In this document: positions 54,539 through 62,976 of the stretch, in pieces
Numbering within the stretch: the stretch's first letter is position 1
How the letters are laid out: every line of letters starts with the position of its first letter
The notes under the pieces: generated by a model
Told to the model about the DNA's origin: nothing
Seen by the model: the letters and a program-made list of their open reading frames with translations, nothing else
Database searches by the model: none
Translations under genes and position numbers: made by a program
DNA from: CBDCUQ01 sp965222835
GTDB lineage: Bacteria > Pseudomonadota > Alphaproteobacteria > Rhizobiales > Hyphomicrobiaceae
Direction: 5' to 3'
NCBI GenBank assembly: GCA_965222835.1
Contig: CBDCUQ010000004.1
Location: 806,001-870,000, forward strand
Length of the DNA: 64,000 nucleotides

Positions 54539-55704
54539 CCAAGGGCCAAACGTCGGCCGCCGTGCAACCCTCTCGACCGCCCTGGCTGTCTCCGATCGCC
54601 GAGATCTTGGAGGATATGCGCAACGGGCGCATGGTTGTGCTCGTCGACGCGGAAGATCGCGAGAATGAAGGCGATCTCATTGTGCCGGCTCAAATGGCCA
54701 CGCCTGATACTATCAATTTCATGGCCAAGCACGGGCGCGGTCTTATTTGTCTGGCAATAACACAGGACCGTGCGGAGGAACTGCAGCTCGACTTCATGGT
54801 GCGTACGAACGCTTCGCGTAATCGCACCGCGTTTACCCAATCGATTGAAGCGCGCGATGGAATTACCACAGGAATTTCGGCGCACGACCGGGCGCGCACG
54901 GTCGCCACGGCTATCGACCCGACGAAGGGCGCAAACGATATCGTTTCTCCCGGACACATTTTTCCATTGATCGCGCGCGATGGCGGGGTGTTGATCCGGG
55001 CCGGCCATACTGAGGCTTCCGTCGATCTGGCGCGGCTTGCGGGTCTGCTGCCGGCTGCTGTGATCTGCGAAGTCATGAACGATGACGGCACCATGGCGCG
55101 CATGCCTGACTTGGTGCCATTCGCGCAACATCATGGCCTGAAGATCGGGACCATTGAAGATCTCATTTCCTACCGGCTGCAAAACGATCAATTGGTGATG
55201 CCGGTTGCCAAGACGTCGATCGAAAGCGCATTTGGCGGCTCGTTCGGGCTTCAGGTGTTTACGACGGCGGTTGATTCTGCCGAGCATCTCGCTTTGGTCA
55301 AAGGGGACCTGGCGAAGCCTTGCCCCGTACTCGTGCGTGTGCACGCCGTTAATGTGCCCGGAGATCTCTTGGGGATCGGTGCAGAACATGCTTCGGGGAC
55401 TCCTGTTGCTCGCTCGATGCGGGCCATTGAGCGGGAAGGGCGCGGCGTGATTGTGCTTATTCGCGATCCGGGGCCACGTAGTGTTTCCGATTGGATCAGC
55501 GGCCAGAACGCAGAAAAGATGTCGTCTGGAGATTCTGAAAAGGCGCGACGGGGGCGGCGGCAGGTGGAGATCGGGGTGGGCTCTCAGATCCTGCGCCATT
55601 TAGGCGTTAGCGATATGGTTCTGTTGACGAATGCGCCGGAGGACGTCTACGTGGGCCTCGAAGCGTTCGGGCTCAGAATCGTCGGGACCCGGCGTATCGA
55701 ATAG
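54535..55704 (+). CDS. ribB: 3,4-dihydroxy-2-butanone 4-phosphate synthase with degenerate GTP-cyclohydrolase II domain (RibBX type)
   Basis: A 389-aa protein. The N-terminal synthase domain (to about residue 220) is complete: VVLVDAEDRENEGDLIVPA with its acidic loop, then NRTAFTQSIEARDGITTGISAHDRARTV and RAGHTEASVDLARLAG. The second domain has the fold of GTP cyclohydrolase II but lacks the zinc cysteines: the site that normally reads GDVFGSLRCDCG reads GDLLGIGAEHASG, and only the general frame VRVHAVN and IEREGRGVIVLIRDPG remains. This corresponds to the RibBX variant known in Proteobacteria, so another RibA must exist. It overlaps ribE by four bases and precedes ribH. Confidence 0.92.
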   Translation: MTKGQTSAAVQPSRPPWLSPIAEILEDMRNGRMVVLVDAEDRENEGDLIVPAQMATPDTINFMAKHGRGLICLAITQDRAEELQLDFMVRTNASRNRTAFTQSIEARDGITTGISAHDRARTVATAIDPTKGANDIVSPGHIFPLIARDGGVLIRAGHTEASVDLARLAGLLPAAVICEVMNDDGTMARMPDLVPFAQHHGLKIGTIEDLISYRLQNDQLVMPVAKTSIESAFGGSFGLQVFTTAVDSAEHLALVKGDLAKPCPVLVRVHAVNVPGDLLGIGAEHASGTPVARSMRAIEREGRGVIVLIRDPGPRSVSDWISGQNAEKMSSGDSEKARRGRRQVEIGVGSQILRHLGVSDMVLLTNAPEDVYVGLEAFGLRIVGTRRIE

Positions 55705-55712
55705 GCAGTCCT

Positions 55713-56231
55713 ATGATCCAATCGAAGCCTCATGCGCCGGCGACGGACCGCATGCCGCTCTACTCGGGCGGCGGGCGTGTGCTCATTCTCGAGGCTCCGT
55801 TTTATGCTGAGATTACGCGGGCGCTGGTTGAGGGGGCGACGGGTGTGTTCGCGGATCATGGCGTCGGTTACGATCGCATTGCCGTCCCGGGTGCGCTCGA
55901 GTTGCCGCAAGCTTTGATACAGGCCGTGCTTGCGGGGCACTTTTCGGATGCGGAACAGAGTGGAAGATATGGTGGTGCGATTGCGCTTGGCTGCATTATT
56001 CGCGGTGAGACGTCGCATTACGATATTGTGTGCAACAATACCCATCATTGGCTGATGGAGATTGCCATTACACGCGGTATTCCGCTGGGAAATGGTGTGC
56101 TGACTGTTGATACGGAGGCACAGGCCGTGACACGGTCTGCCGGTGGACGGTCTGGCAAAGGTGGAGATGCGGCGCGCGCCTGTCTGCGACTTATGGCGCT
56201 TGCAGCAGAGCCTGGCAAGGCGTCGAAATGA
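55713..56231 (+). CDS. ribH: 6,7-dimethyl-8-ribityllumazine synthase
   Basis: A 172-aa enzyme condensing the ribityl-uracil with dihydroxybutanone phosphate. The phosphate and ribityl sites are FYAEITRALVEGAT and VPGALELPQAL, and the catalytic His region is ALGCIIRGETSHYDIVCNN. GIPLGNGVLTVDTEAQA is also conserved. It begins 8 bases after ribB and ends overlapping nusB by four bases, so the genes are coupled. Confidence 0.95.
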   Translation: MIQSKPHAPATDRMPLYSGGGRVLILEAPFYAEITRALVEGATGVFADHGVGYDRIAVPGALELPQALIQAVLAGHFSDAEQSGRYGGAIALGCIIRGETSHYDIVCNNTHHWLMEIAITRGIPLGNGVLTVDTEAQAVTRSAGGRSGKGGDAARACLRLMALAAEPGKASK

Positions 56232-56731
56232 GCGCGCCTAATCCCATACGATCCGCGCCGGCGGGGAAGAAGCCGCGTAGCCTTGCACGTGTTGCTGCCG
56301 TGCAGGCGCTTTATCAAATGGACCTCGCCGGAACCGACCTTAACGATGTCATCAATGAGTTTGTGACGCATCGCTTTACGGCTGCGCCCGTCGATACAGA
56401 AGTGGAGAATGGTGGCGGCCTGGAGGGGGCAGACGGCTCGTTCTTCTCTGAAATCTTAAAAGGTGTGCTGCGCCGTCAACGCGACATTGATCCTTTGATT
56501 GATGAGCAGTTGGCCATTGGATGGCGGTTGGTGCGCATCGATTCCATCTTGCGGGCGATATTGCGCGGTGGCGTGTTTGAACTGATGGAGCGCCTTGATG
56601 TTCCCGCTCGGGTCGTGATCAACGAGTATGTCAACGTTGCGCACGCCTTTTTCGATGTTGACGAGCCGAAGGTTGTTAATGGCATCTTGGACCGGATTGC
56701 GCGGACTACGCGGGCCAGCGAATTCGATTAG
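56228..56731 (+). CDS. nusB: Transcription antitermination factor NusB
   Basis: A 167-aa all-helical RNA-binding protein of the rRNA antitermination complex. It begins with RSLARVAAVQALYQMDLAG and has FFSEILKGVLRRQRDIDPLI, RIDSILRAILRGGVFELM, PARVVINEYVNVAHAFFD and PKVVNGILDRIAR, all typical. Its start overlaps the ribH stop. It is followed by thiL at 39 bases. Confidence 0.95.
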   Translation: MSAPNPIRSAPAGKKPRSLARVAAVQALYQMDLAGTDLNDVINEFVTHRFTAAPVDTEVENGGGLEGADGSFFSEILKGVLRRQRDIDPLIDEQLAIGWRLVRIDSILRAILRGGVFELMERLDVPARVVINEYVNVAHAFFDVDEPKVVNGILDRIARTTRASEFD

Positions 56732-56770
56732 CGGCTCCGTTAGAGTTGCGGAGGCGGGAAGAAAGTCACG

Positions 56771-57781
56771 ATGAGCGATCGTGTCGAAAGCGAAGCCGAA
56801 CTGATTCAAACGTTTCTTGCGCCGTTGGCCGGCGGTTTTGCGGGCGCCTTCGGTCTTACGGACGATTGTGCGTTGCTGCCTGTGCCGGCCGAAGAAGAGC
56901 TTGTGCTGACGACCGACGCGGTGGCAGCAGGTGTACACTTTCTTGATGACGATACGCCTGAGGACATCGCGTGGAAGGCGCTCGCAATCAATATCTCCGA
57001 TCTCTCGGCCAAGGGCGCGCGGCCAATCTGTTATCTGATGTCGCTGTCTTTTCCTGAGCCGCCGGAACGGGAGTGGCTTGCGCATTTTGCGCGTGGACTC
57101 CGGGAAGCGCAAAATGCCTTTTCGATCTCGCTCGCTGGCGGGGACACCGACCGTCGGCCAGGCCCTCTTAGTATTTCTATTGTGGCTCTAGGGTCCGTCC
57201 CGAAGGGGCGCATGGTTCGGCGTGGCACGGCCAAGCCGGGGGACAAGCTCTTTGTCTCGGGTACGCTTGGAGACGCGGCTCTCGGACTACGGCTGCGGCG
57301 TCAGTCCGGGCTTGCAGGCGCATGGGGGCTTGGCGACGATCAAGTAAGTGATCTGGAGCTGCGCTACAGGCGACCGCAACCGCGGTTTCAATTGCGTGAT
57401 GCCGTGTTGGGGTCTGCGTCGGCGGCGATGGACCTTTCCGATGGTCTTGCCAAGGATCTTGGACGACTTTGCCAGGCCAGTGGGACGGGTGCGTTGGTGT
57501 CGACGTCCTTACTGCCGTTTTCCGCCGCCGTGGCGGCGGCGGTCCGAGCGGTCCCATCTCTGATGACGGACGTGTTGACGGGTGGTGACGATTTCGAAGT
57601 TCTTGCGGCCGTCGCCAGCGGGCGTTCACAATCTTATGCAGCTGCTGCCAACGCTGCGGGAATTCCTGTCTCCGAAATCGGTGAGATCACGGCGGGACCA
57701 GAGGTTTGCTTTGAAGATGCGTTCGGAAATCCGATCGTCCTGGACCGGTCGGGCTGGGATCACTTTGAGGCTGCCCCCTAG
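56771..57781 (+). CDS. thiL: Thiamine-monophosphate kinase
   Basis: A 336-aa kinase of the PurM/SelD fold that makes thiamine diphosphate. TDDCALLPV and LVLTTDAVAAGVHF form the first metal site, then AWKALAINISDLSAKGARP, SLAGGDTDRRPGPLSISI, AAMDLSDGLAKDLGRLC and DVLTGGDDFEVL, all as in ThiL. It is the last gene of the nrdR-rib-nusB operon and its product completes the thiamine route begun by thiS, thiG and thiE elsewhere in the window. Confidence 0.94.
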   Translation: MSDRVESEAELIQTFLAPLAGGFAGAFGLTDDCALLPVPAEEELVLTTDAVAAGVHFLDDDTPEDIAWKALAINISDLSAKGARPICYLMSLSFPEPPEREWLAHFARGLREAQNAFSISLAGGDTDRRPGPLSISIVALGSVPKGRMVRRGTAKPGDKLFVSGTLGDAALGLRLRRQSGLAGAWGLGDDQVSDLELRYRRPQPRFQLRDAVLGSASAAMDLSDGLAKDLGRLCQASGTGALVSTSLLPFSAAVAAAVRAVPSLMTDVLTGGDDFEVLAAVASGRSQSYAAAANAAGIPVSEIGEITAGPEVCFEDAFGNPIVLDRSGWDHFEAAP

Positions 57782-57912
57782 AGCCTGGCAGTTGGTCGGC
57801 TCGGGTCGATGCCGAATCTCGGCCGTTCTGCGGCCTTAAGGCGCTCCTTTCAAAACTGTAATACGCGGGGGCGTGTGGATGTGCGACCAATCCGTTGATA
57901 TTGGGTCTTTGT

Positions 57913-57933
57913 TTGGCCATATCGTCTGGCCAA
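57913..57933. promoter_or_regulatory. 7-bp inverted repeat upstream of the second L,D-transpeptidase
   Basis: TTGGCCA and TGGCCAA face each other across a 7-base spacer, about 95 bases before the transpeptidase start. The half-site TTTGGCCA also occurs once at 47028-47035 upstream of the first transpeptidase. It may be a regulator site, perhaps for LdtR, but this is only inference. Confidence 0.35.
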
Positions 57934-58028
57934 TTGGATTGATCAAAGTGGCGTAGCGTGCCGGGGTAGGCTCGCGTCGTATCGATGCAGCTGGAGCTGC
58001 GAGCGGTTGCTGTGAAAGAAGGATACGA

Positions 58029-59405
58029 ATGCCGATGACGCCAGCGGGAGGCGCTCCTGAACTGAATCGCACTGCGCCGCGGTCGAGGTCGTGGGCGCAC
58101 CTTGCCGTGGCCCTGCTCGTGTGCTTGTGGCTGTTTCCCGGTTCTGTGCATGCCCAAGGCGGTAACTGGTGGGACGGCATCCGGGGGTTCGGTTCACCGG
58201 ACTACTCAGGCAAGAAGCGAAATCAAAGGCGGCAGCCTCTCAAGCCGGACAAGGTTGACGATCTTAGACCGAACGAAATTCCTTGGCGCAGCGATGAAAT
58301 GATCTCCTACATCGACCGTGCCATTGGCAAGTATCAACGTATTCTTGCTAAGGGTGGCTGGCCGCTCATTCCGGGCAATCGCATGATGCGGCCGGGAGAT
58401 GACGACCAACGGGTTCCCGCACTGCGCCGCCGTCTGCGGGTTACGGGAGAGCTCAAATCCAAGTCAGGATACTTCAACGACTTCAATTTCGATTCCAACC
58501 TTGAGGCTGCGGTTGTCCGCTTCCAGAAGCGCAACGGACTTCGACCAACGGGGCGTGTAGACCGTCCAACGCTGGCCGCGCTCAATTACACGACAGAACA
58601 ACGGCTAGATCAGCTGCGGTTGAACCGCACGCGTATCCTCGAGTTACTGCAGCAACCGATTGAGGAACGCTACGTCCTCGTCAATTCGGCTGCGTTCCAG
58701 CTGGAAGCCGTCGAGCGGTACCAGGTCGTCCAGCGTCATCGCGTCATCGTGGGGCGGCCGGAACGGCAGACGCCATCGTTGAAAGCGATGATCAAGGGGG
58801 TCAACTTCTTCCCCTATTGGAAGGTTCCCGACAGTGTCGCACAGCTCGACCTTATTCCGCGGCTGATGAAGGAGCCGGATTACCTCTATAAGGAACAGAT
58901 CCGGGTGGTTCTCGACAATTTCAATGGGCCCGAGATCGATCCAAGTGCGGTCGACTGGTCTCAGGCCGATACCACCAAAATTAAATTCCGGCAGGATCCC
59001 GGTCCGCAAAATGCCTTGGGTCTCGTACGTATCGATATGCAGAACCCCGAGGGCGTCTACATGCATGACACGCCGATGAAGCCGCTTTTCAAGCAGCGTG
59101 TCCGTCCCTTCAGTGCCGGCTGCGTGCGGGTTCAGGATGTGTTTCAACTGGTCGAATGGCTGACCCGCTATGAGCCGGGCTGGGAGGTTCCTGGACAGGT
59201 GGAAGCGGTGCTCCGGCAGGGGCAGGCCGTGGATTTGGAATTCTCGCGTCCGGTTCCGGTCTATTTCACCTACATCACTGCGTGGGCGGAGCCCAACGGT
59301 GAAATACAGTTCCGGTCGGATATCTACGGTCGGGACGGGAAGCCGGTGACCGATGTTTATGATCCAGATGCGCCCCCGCCGCCGCCCCAGGCGCTCGCAC
59401 CCTAG
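58029..59405 (+). CDS. Second L,D-transpeptidase (YkuD)
   Basis: A 458-aa paralogue of the LdtP-like enzyme. Signal peptide (VALLVCLWLFPGSVHAQ), peptidoglycan-binding domain (AVVRFQKRNGLRPTGRVDRPT), scaffold helices, then YkuD with YVLVNSAAFQLEAVE, FFPYWKVPDSVAQLDLIP, catalytic His in YMHDTPMKPLF and catalytic Cys in FSAGCVRVQD. After the domain there is a Pro-rich tail (PDAPPPPPQ). The substitution of Ala for Ser just before the GC motif is the main visible difference. It stands alone, 247 bases after thiL, with its own upstream inverted repeat, and is followed by two tRNA genes on the other strand. Confidence 0.93.
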   Translation: MPMTPAGGAPELNRTAPRSRSWAHLAVALLVCLWLFPGSVHAQGGNWWDGIRGFGSPDYSGKKRNQRRQPLKPDKVDDLRPNEIPWRSDEMISYIDRAIGKYQRILAKGGWPLIPGNRMMRPGDDDQRVPALRRRLRVTGELKSKSGYFNDFNFDSNLEAAVVRFQKRNGLRPTGRVDRPTLAALNYTTEQRLDQLRLNRTRILELLQQPIEERYVLVNSAAFQLEAVERYQVVQRHRVIVGRPERQTPSLKAMIKGVNFFPYWKVPDSVAQLDLIPRLMKEPDYLYKEQIRVVLDNFNGPEIDPSAVDWSQADTTKIKFRQDPGPQNALGLVRIDMQNPEGVYMHDTPMKPLFKQRVRPFSAGCVRVQDVFQLVEWLTRYEPGWEVPGQVEAVLRQGQAVDLEFSRPVPVYFTYITAWAEPNGEIQFRSDIYGRDGKPVTDVYDPDAPPPPPQALAP

Positions 59406-59435
59406 GCGATGACAAACGTCCAGCCTTGGACCGAA

Positions 59436-59510
59436 TGGCTCCGCGGGCTGGGCTCGAACCAGCGACCGTCCGATTAACAGTCGGATGCTCTACCACTGAG
59501 CTACCGCGGA
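59436..59510 (-). tRNA. tRNA-Asn (anticodon GTT)
   Basis: On the minus strand the sequence starts TCCGCGGTAGCTCAGTGGTA, and the acceptor stem TCCGCGG pairs with CCGCGGA. The anticodon arm CCGACTGTTAATCGG has GTT, reading AAC and AAU. The T arm contains GGTTCGAGCC, and CCA is encoded (59436-59438) after a G discriminator. The length of 75 bases is normal. It is downstream of, and convergent with, the second transpeptidase. Confidence 0.95.
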
Positions 59511-59694
59511 AAAACCGCCTTGGGCATGGCGCCGCCATACCAGACGGACACGGCCTTGGCGAGCGGTTTGTTTAGTGCAAGACGCCCCCCAAATCCACCT
59601 CGAGGCGGCTTCGGCCAACATGCCGCAGGGTGTGTCTACGCGACGGATTGCGTCGAGGAGACACAGGCCGGATCAGAGTATCGGCAGACAGGAA

Positions 59695-59768
59695 TGGAGG
59701 CCACGTCCGGAATTGAACCGGAGTAAACGGTTTTGCAGACCGCTGCGTAACCACTCCGCCACGTGGCC
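59695..59768 (-). tRNA. tRNA-Cys (anticodon GCA)
   Basis: On the minus strand the acceptor stem GGCCACG pairs with CGTGGCC, and the D arm GGCGGAGTGGTTACGC is normal. The anticodon loop TCTGCAAAA has GCA. The T arm is CCGGTTCAATTCCGG. The 3' end is TCCA, with CCA encoded and T as discriminator (U73, as usual for tRNA-Cys). It lies 184 bases upstream of tRNA-Asn; the two may share a transcript. Nothing else was recognised between them. Confidence 0.95.
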
Positions 59769-59993
59769 ATCCAACTGGCGCCGCCTCATCGCGCGCCGGA
59801 CCCTCGCCTGAGCACCTGTGGCCGCGCGGCCCTTGATACCCATGGCGAACGTGCCATCTATCATGGAGGCGGTGCGCCGCACAAGATGAACTACAGTTGT
59901 CTTGCGTGGATCTCGGTATTCAAGGTTTTTTTCCCTACAAGTCTTGTTTAAATCCAGTAAGTTTCTGCGTCCGAGCGACGGTTGGAGGATGTT

Positions 59994-60653
59994 ATGGCCG
60001 ATGCGGCATTGCAGCGCAAAAATATGGTGGAGTCTCAGGTTCGGCCGAGCGATGTGACGGACCGGCGGATTATGCGGGCTATGCTTGATGTGCCACGCGA
60101 TGTTTTCGTTCCGGAGAACAAACGCGTGTTGGCGTACTCAGATGCTGACATTGCTCTCGATGGTGCCGGCAGTCGCGCGCTTCTCGCACCTCGGACTCTG
60201 GCGAAGCTTGTGCAACTCGCCGGGCCCGATGCGAATGATCATGTGTTGGTTGTTGGGGCAGGTTGCGGATATTCCGCTGCCGTTTTGTCGAAACTTGCTG
60301 CATCTGTCGTTGCTCTTGAGTGCGATGCCGACCTTGCCACCCAGGCGCGGGCGTCTCTTGACGCCACGGGGTGCACCAACGTAGAGGTGGCGACTGGCCC
60401 GCTGACGGACGGGCTGCCTGATCAAGGCGCCTACGATGCCATCGTCTTTGATGGTGCCGTGGGTGTTGCGCCTGAAAGTTTTTTTGCGCAGTTGAAGGAC
60501 GGGGGGCGGATCGTTGCCATCGTTGCTGATGGGGCAATGGGCGAAGCCATGGTCTGGCTCAAGCAGGGCGGTGTGGTCTCTGAGAGTCCGGGGTTTGATG
60601 CTGCAGCGCGGCTATTGCCGGGCTTTGAGGCTGGTCAGGCTTTCGTCTTTTGA
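59994..60653 (+). CDS. pcm: Protein-L-isoaspartate O-methyltransferase-like protein
   Basis: A 219-aa SAM-dependent methyltransferase. The N-terminus RKNMVESQVRPSDVTDRRIMRAMLDVPRDVFVPE is the family signature, and motif I is LVVGAGCGYSAAVLSKLA, with VVALECDADLA as the acidic loop. GGAGG lies just before the ATG at 59994, which is preferred over an ATG at 59982. In alphaproteobacteria a copy of this gene regularly stands before tolC, as here. Whether it repairs isoaspartyl residues is not certain, because the catalytic details differ from the well-studied enzymes. Confidence 0.87.
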   Translation: MADAALQRKNMVESQVRPSDVTDRRIMRAMLDVPRDVFVPENKRVLAYSDADIALDGAGSRALLAPRTLAKLVQLAGPDANDHVLVVGAGCGYSAAVLSKLAASVVALECDADLATQARASLDATGCTNVEVATGPLTDGLPDQGAYDAIVFDGAVGVAPESFFAQLKDGGRIVAIVADGAMGEAMVWLKQGGVVSESPGFDAAARLLPGFEAGQAFVF

Positions 60654-61106
60654 AGTACTTGGGCTCTCTATCGACGCTTTTCCAGGACCCCGTTAAAATT
60701 CCATTATGGTTTGTCTCGGTTCGAGTTTTTTTGGATGAGGGCCGCCAAATTGTTCGCGCGGACCGCTGCATCGCTCATGAAAAATCGATCAAATTTATCG
60801 TTTTTTCCTCGATGGTTGGAGCGTATTCTTCATTTCTTACTTGAGCGGATGCGCGCGAACGTGGGCTTTCAGGTGTGGGAAAGCCGCCACGTTCATCTTT
60901 AGACCCATGCTCATAGGGCTTCCCAAGCATCGTCGAATCGTCGATCTCACCTTATAAGTGAATAGATTGGGGGGAAGGGCCTTTGAGCCGGTACGTCTGA
61001 TGGCTGACCGTTTTATGATGGCTCTGAGTTCACCTCGCGTTTGTTGCATTATGCAGAACGAATGTTCGGGCGCGAGCGCCCGCCGTTGAAACGAGGGGTA
61101 TACGTC
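60654..61106. other. Intergenic region upstream of tolC
   Basis: 453 bases, AT-richer than the neighbouring genes between about 60690 and 60845. It holds a long imperfect hairpin (60857-60894), given separately, and presumably the tolC promoter. Frames of about 60 codons here overlap each other on both strands and have no domain. There is no recognised tRNA or riboswitch. Confidence 0.5.
60857..60894. promoter_or_regulatory. Long hairpin in the tolC upstream region
   Basis: GAACGTGG (60857-60864) pairs with CCACGTTC (60887-60894), then after a 2-base bulge GCTTTC (60865-60870) pairs with GAAAGC (60879-60884), enclosing an 8-base loop. In total 14 base pairs. ATCTTT follows on the plus strand, so it could be a weak terminator of the pcm transcript or part of a small RNA. 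The distance to pcm (about 200 bases) is long for its terminator. Confidence 0.5.
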
Positions 61107-62537
61107 TTGAAGCGCCGCTTTCTTGCTGGAGCTTTGGCGCCGGTGGCAGCCGCAGTCTGTGTGATTGGCTATATGCCGCTCGCGCATGGCGAGACGTTGA
61201 ACGAGGCCCTGGCTTCTGCTTACCGATACAATCCGCAGCTGGATGCGGAGCGCGCGCGTCAGCGCGCCACCGACGAGGAGGTCCCGCGCGCGAAGTCGGG
61301 GTACCGTCCCCGAATTGATGCCAATGGCGATGTGAACTTCGTCAACACCAATACGCGGCCGGATTCGGTGACCGAGGGGCGGACGTATCCGAAGGGCTAT
61401 TCCATCGATGCGGTGCAGCCCGTGTTTACAGGATTGCAGACGCTTTACGGCGTGAAGGGTGCCGAGGCGAGCGTGCGTTCGGGGCGCGAGCAGTTGCGCA
61501 CCATCGAGCAGCAGGTTCTTCTGGATGCGGTTACCGCCTATATGGATGTTGTACGCGATCAGTCCATCGTTCAGGAGCGCGAAAACAATGTCCGGGTGCT
61601 CTCAAAAGAACTCAGGGCCACCAAGGACCGGTTTGCCGTTGGCGAGGTCACCAAGACCGACGTGGCTCAGGCTCAGGCCCGCAGGGCCGGTGCGGTTTCC
61701 GATCTTGATCAATCTCGTGCAAATCTAAAATCCCGGCGCGCTGTTTACGAGCAGGTTATCGGACATCCGCCGACGCGATTATCATATCCGTCTGGCTACG
61801 AACGCCTGCTGCCGAAATCGCTGGGAGAGGCCAAATCGATCGGGATGCAGGAAAACCCAAACGTTGTTGGGGCGCTCTACGACGAGGAGGCGGCCCGGCA
61901 TGATGTCGATCGCATTCGTGGTGAGCTGCTACCGACAGTCCAACTCGAAGCCAGCTACAGCGATCGCTACGACAGCGGTGGTGGCTTGTCTCAAAGCGAA
62001 ACGGCGACGGTAACGGGACGCCTTCGCGTGCCGATCTACCAGGGCGGTGAGGTCTATGCGCGGGTTCGGCAGGCCAAACACACGCACATTCAGCGCTTGC
62101 AGCAAATCGAGCAGGCCAGGACCGAGGTCGAAGCACAGATCACGGCCGCCTGGTCGCAGCTGCTTGGTGTTCGCGCGCAGCTAAGTTCGGATGGGGTCCA
62201 GGTCGAGTCGAACCGGACGGCGCTTAATGGCGTTCGCGAAGAGGAACGGGTGGGCCAACGTACGGTTCTCGATGTGTTGGATGCCGAGCTCGAACTCCTG
62301 GACGCGCAGGTCCAACTTTCGACGACCCGGCGCAACTTGGTGGTGGCAGCTTATGCGCTGTTGGCGTCCGTCGGTCGGCTCGAGGTGGCGCAGCTCGGGG
62401 TTTCCGATCCGGTCTATGATCCGGAGGTGCACTACCACGAGGTACGGCGCAAGTGGTGGGGTGTCTCCATCACGGATTCCGAGGGTCACGTTGAGATCGT
62501 GGCACCGCCGGCGGAAGATGTAGCGCCTGTAAAGTGA
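61107..62537 (+). CDS. tolC: TolC family outer-membrane channel
   Basis: A protein of about 476 residues with a signal peptide (AGALAPVAAAVCVIGYMPLAHGE) that forms the outer-membrane duct of type I secretion and efflux systems. The two outer-membrane-efflux repeats are visible: NEALASAYRYNPQLDAERA with DRFAVGEVTKTDVAQAQARR, and later VVGALYDEEAARHDVD with ERVGQRTVLDVLDAELEL. The start is uncertain. A TTG at 61107 has GAGGGG upstream and opens the signal peptide directly; ATGs at 61041 and 61062 in the same frame are alternatives. It stands between pcm and popZ. Confidence 0.92.
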   Translation: MKRRFLAGALAPVAAAVCVIGYMPLAHGETLNEALASAYRYNPQLDAERARQRATDEEVPRAKSGYRPRIDANGDVNFVNTNTRPDSVTEGRTYPKGYSIDAVQPVFTGLQTLYGVKGAEASVRSGREQLRTIEQQVLLDAVTAYMDVVRDQSIVQERENNVRVLSKELRATKDRFAVGEVTKTDVAQAQARRAGAVSDLDQSRANLKSRRAVYEQVIGHPPTRLSYPSGYERLLPKSLGEAKSIGMQENPNVVGALYDEEAARHDVDRIRGELLPTVQLEASYSDRYDSGGGLSQSETATVTGRLRVPIYQGGEVYARVRQAKHTHIQRLQQIEQARTEVEAQITAAWSQLLGVRAQLSSDGVQVESNRTALNGVREEERVGQRTVLDVLDAELELLDAQVQLSTTRRNLVVAAYALLASVGRLEVAQLGVSDPVYDPEVHYHEVRRKWWGVSITDSEGHVEIVAPPAEDVAPVK

Positions 62538-62976
62538 TAGGCCGTCTTTCCTACATTGGAATCTAAGTGCAAGGCGCATTACGCCTTTGAATGTCATGCG
62601 AATTTTGGGGGCGTGGCACCAATTCTTGTCGCAAGACGCCGATTGCTGCCGGATTGGCGTTTTAAGGCATGTTCTGTCTTGAAGTGAGTGAGATGGCGGG
62701 TTCCGGTGTCATTTGCTGGAAAAATTTATTAGTCGCTCGCGCCGATTTGCCACATGAATGCCCAGGATGATATCCAACGTTGTGTTGGGCGTGGAGCATC
62801 TTAGCAACAGGCCCGAAAGCGGGTTCTGAGCATCCAGCCGTCCGATAAGAGATTGGCAGTTTCTCAGAATATTCCCGTTGTGGACCCGTTGAATACATTG
62901 GGCCGGCCGGTTCATTGTCATACGAGTGTGATGGGATTGGGCGTGCGGTAGTTGCGTACATGTACGAGGTGGCGTC
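62538..62976. other. Intergenic region between tolC and popZ
   Basis: 439 bases with no supported gene. There is a likely terminator at 62636-62663 and a small hairpin AAGGCG-CATTA-CGCCTT at 62571-62587. The rest (62665-62976) is without recognised structure and presumably carries the popZ promoter. The frames read on the minus strand across this part are shadows. Confidence 0.55.
62636..62663 (+). terminator. Probable factor-independent terminator of tolC
   Basis: ACGCCGAT (62636-62643) and ATTGGCGT (62653-62660) form an 8-bp stem with one G-T pair and a 9-base loop, followed by TTT. It is about 100 bases after the tolC stop. Confidence 0.6.

Noticed and set aside
59511..59694. A third tRNA or small RNA between tRNA-Asn and tRNA-Cys
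   Set aside because: No cloverleaf could be drawn, and no other conserved structure was seen.
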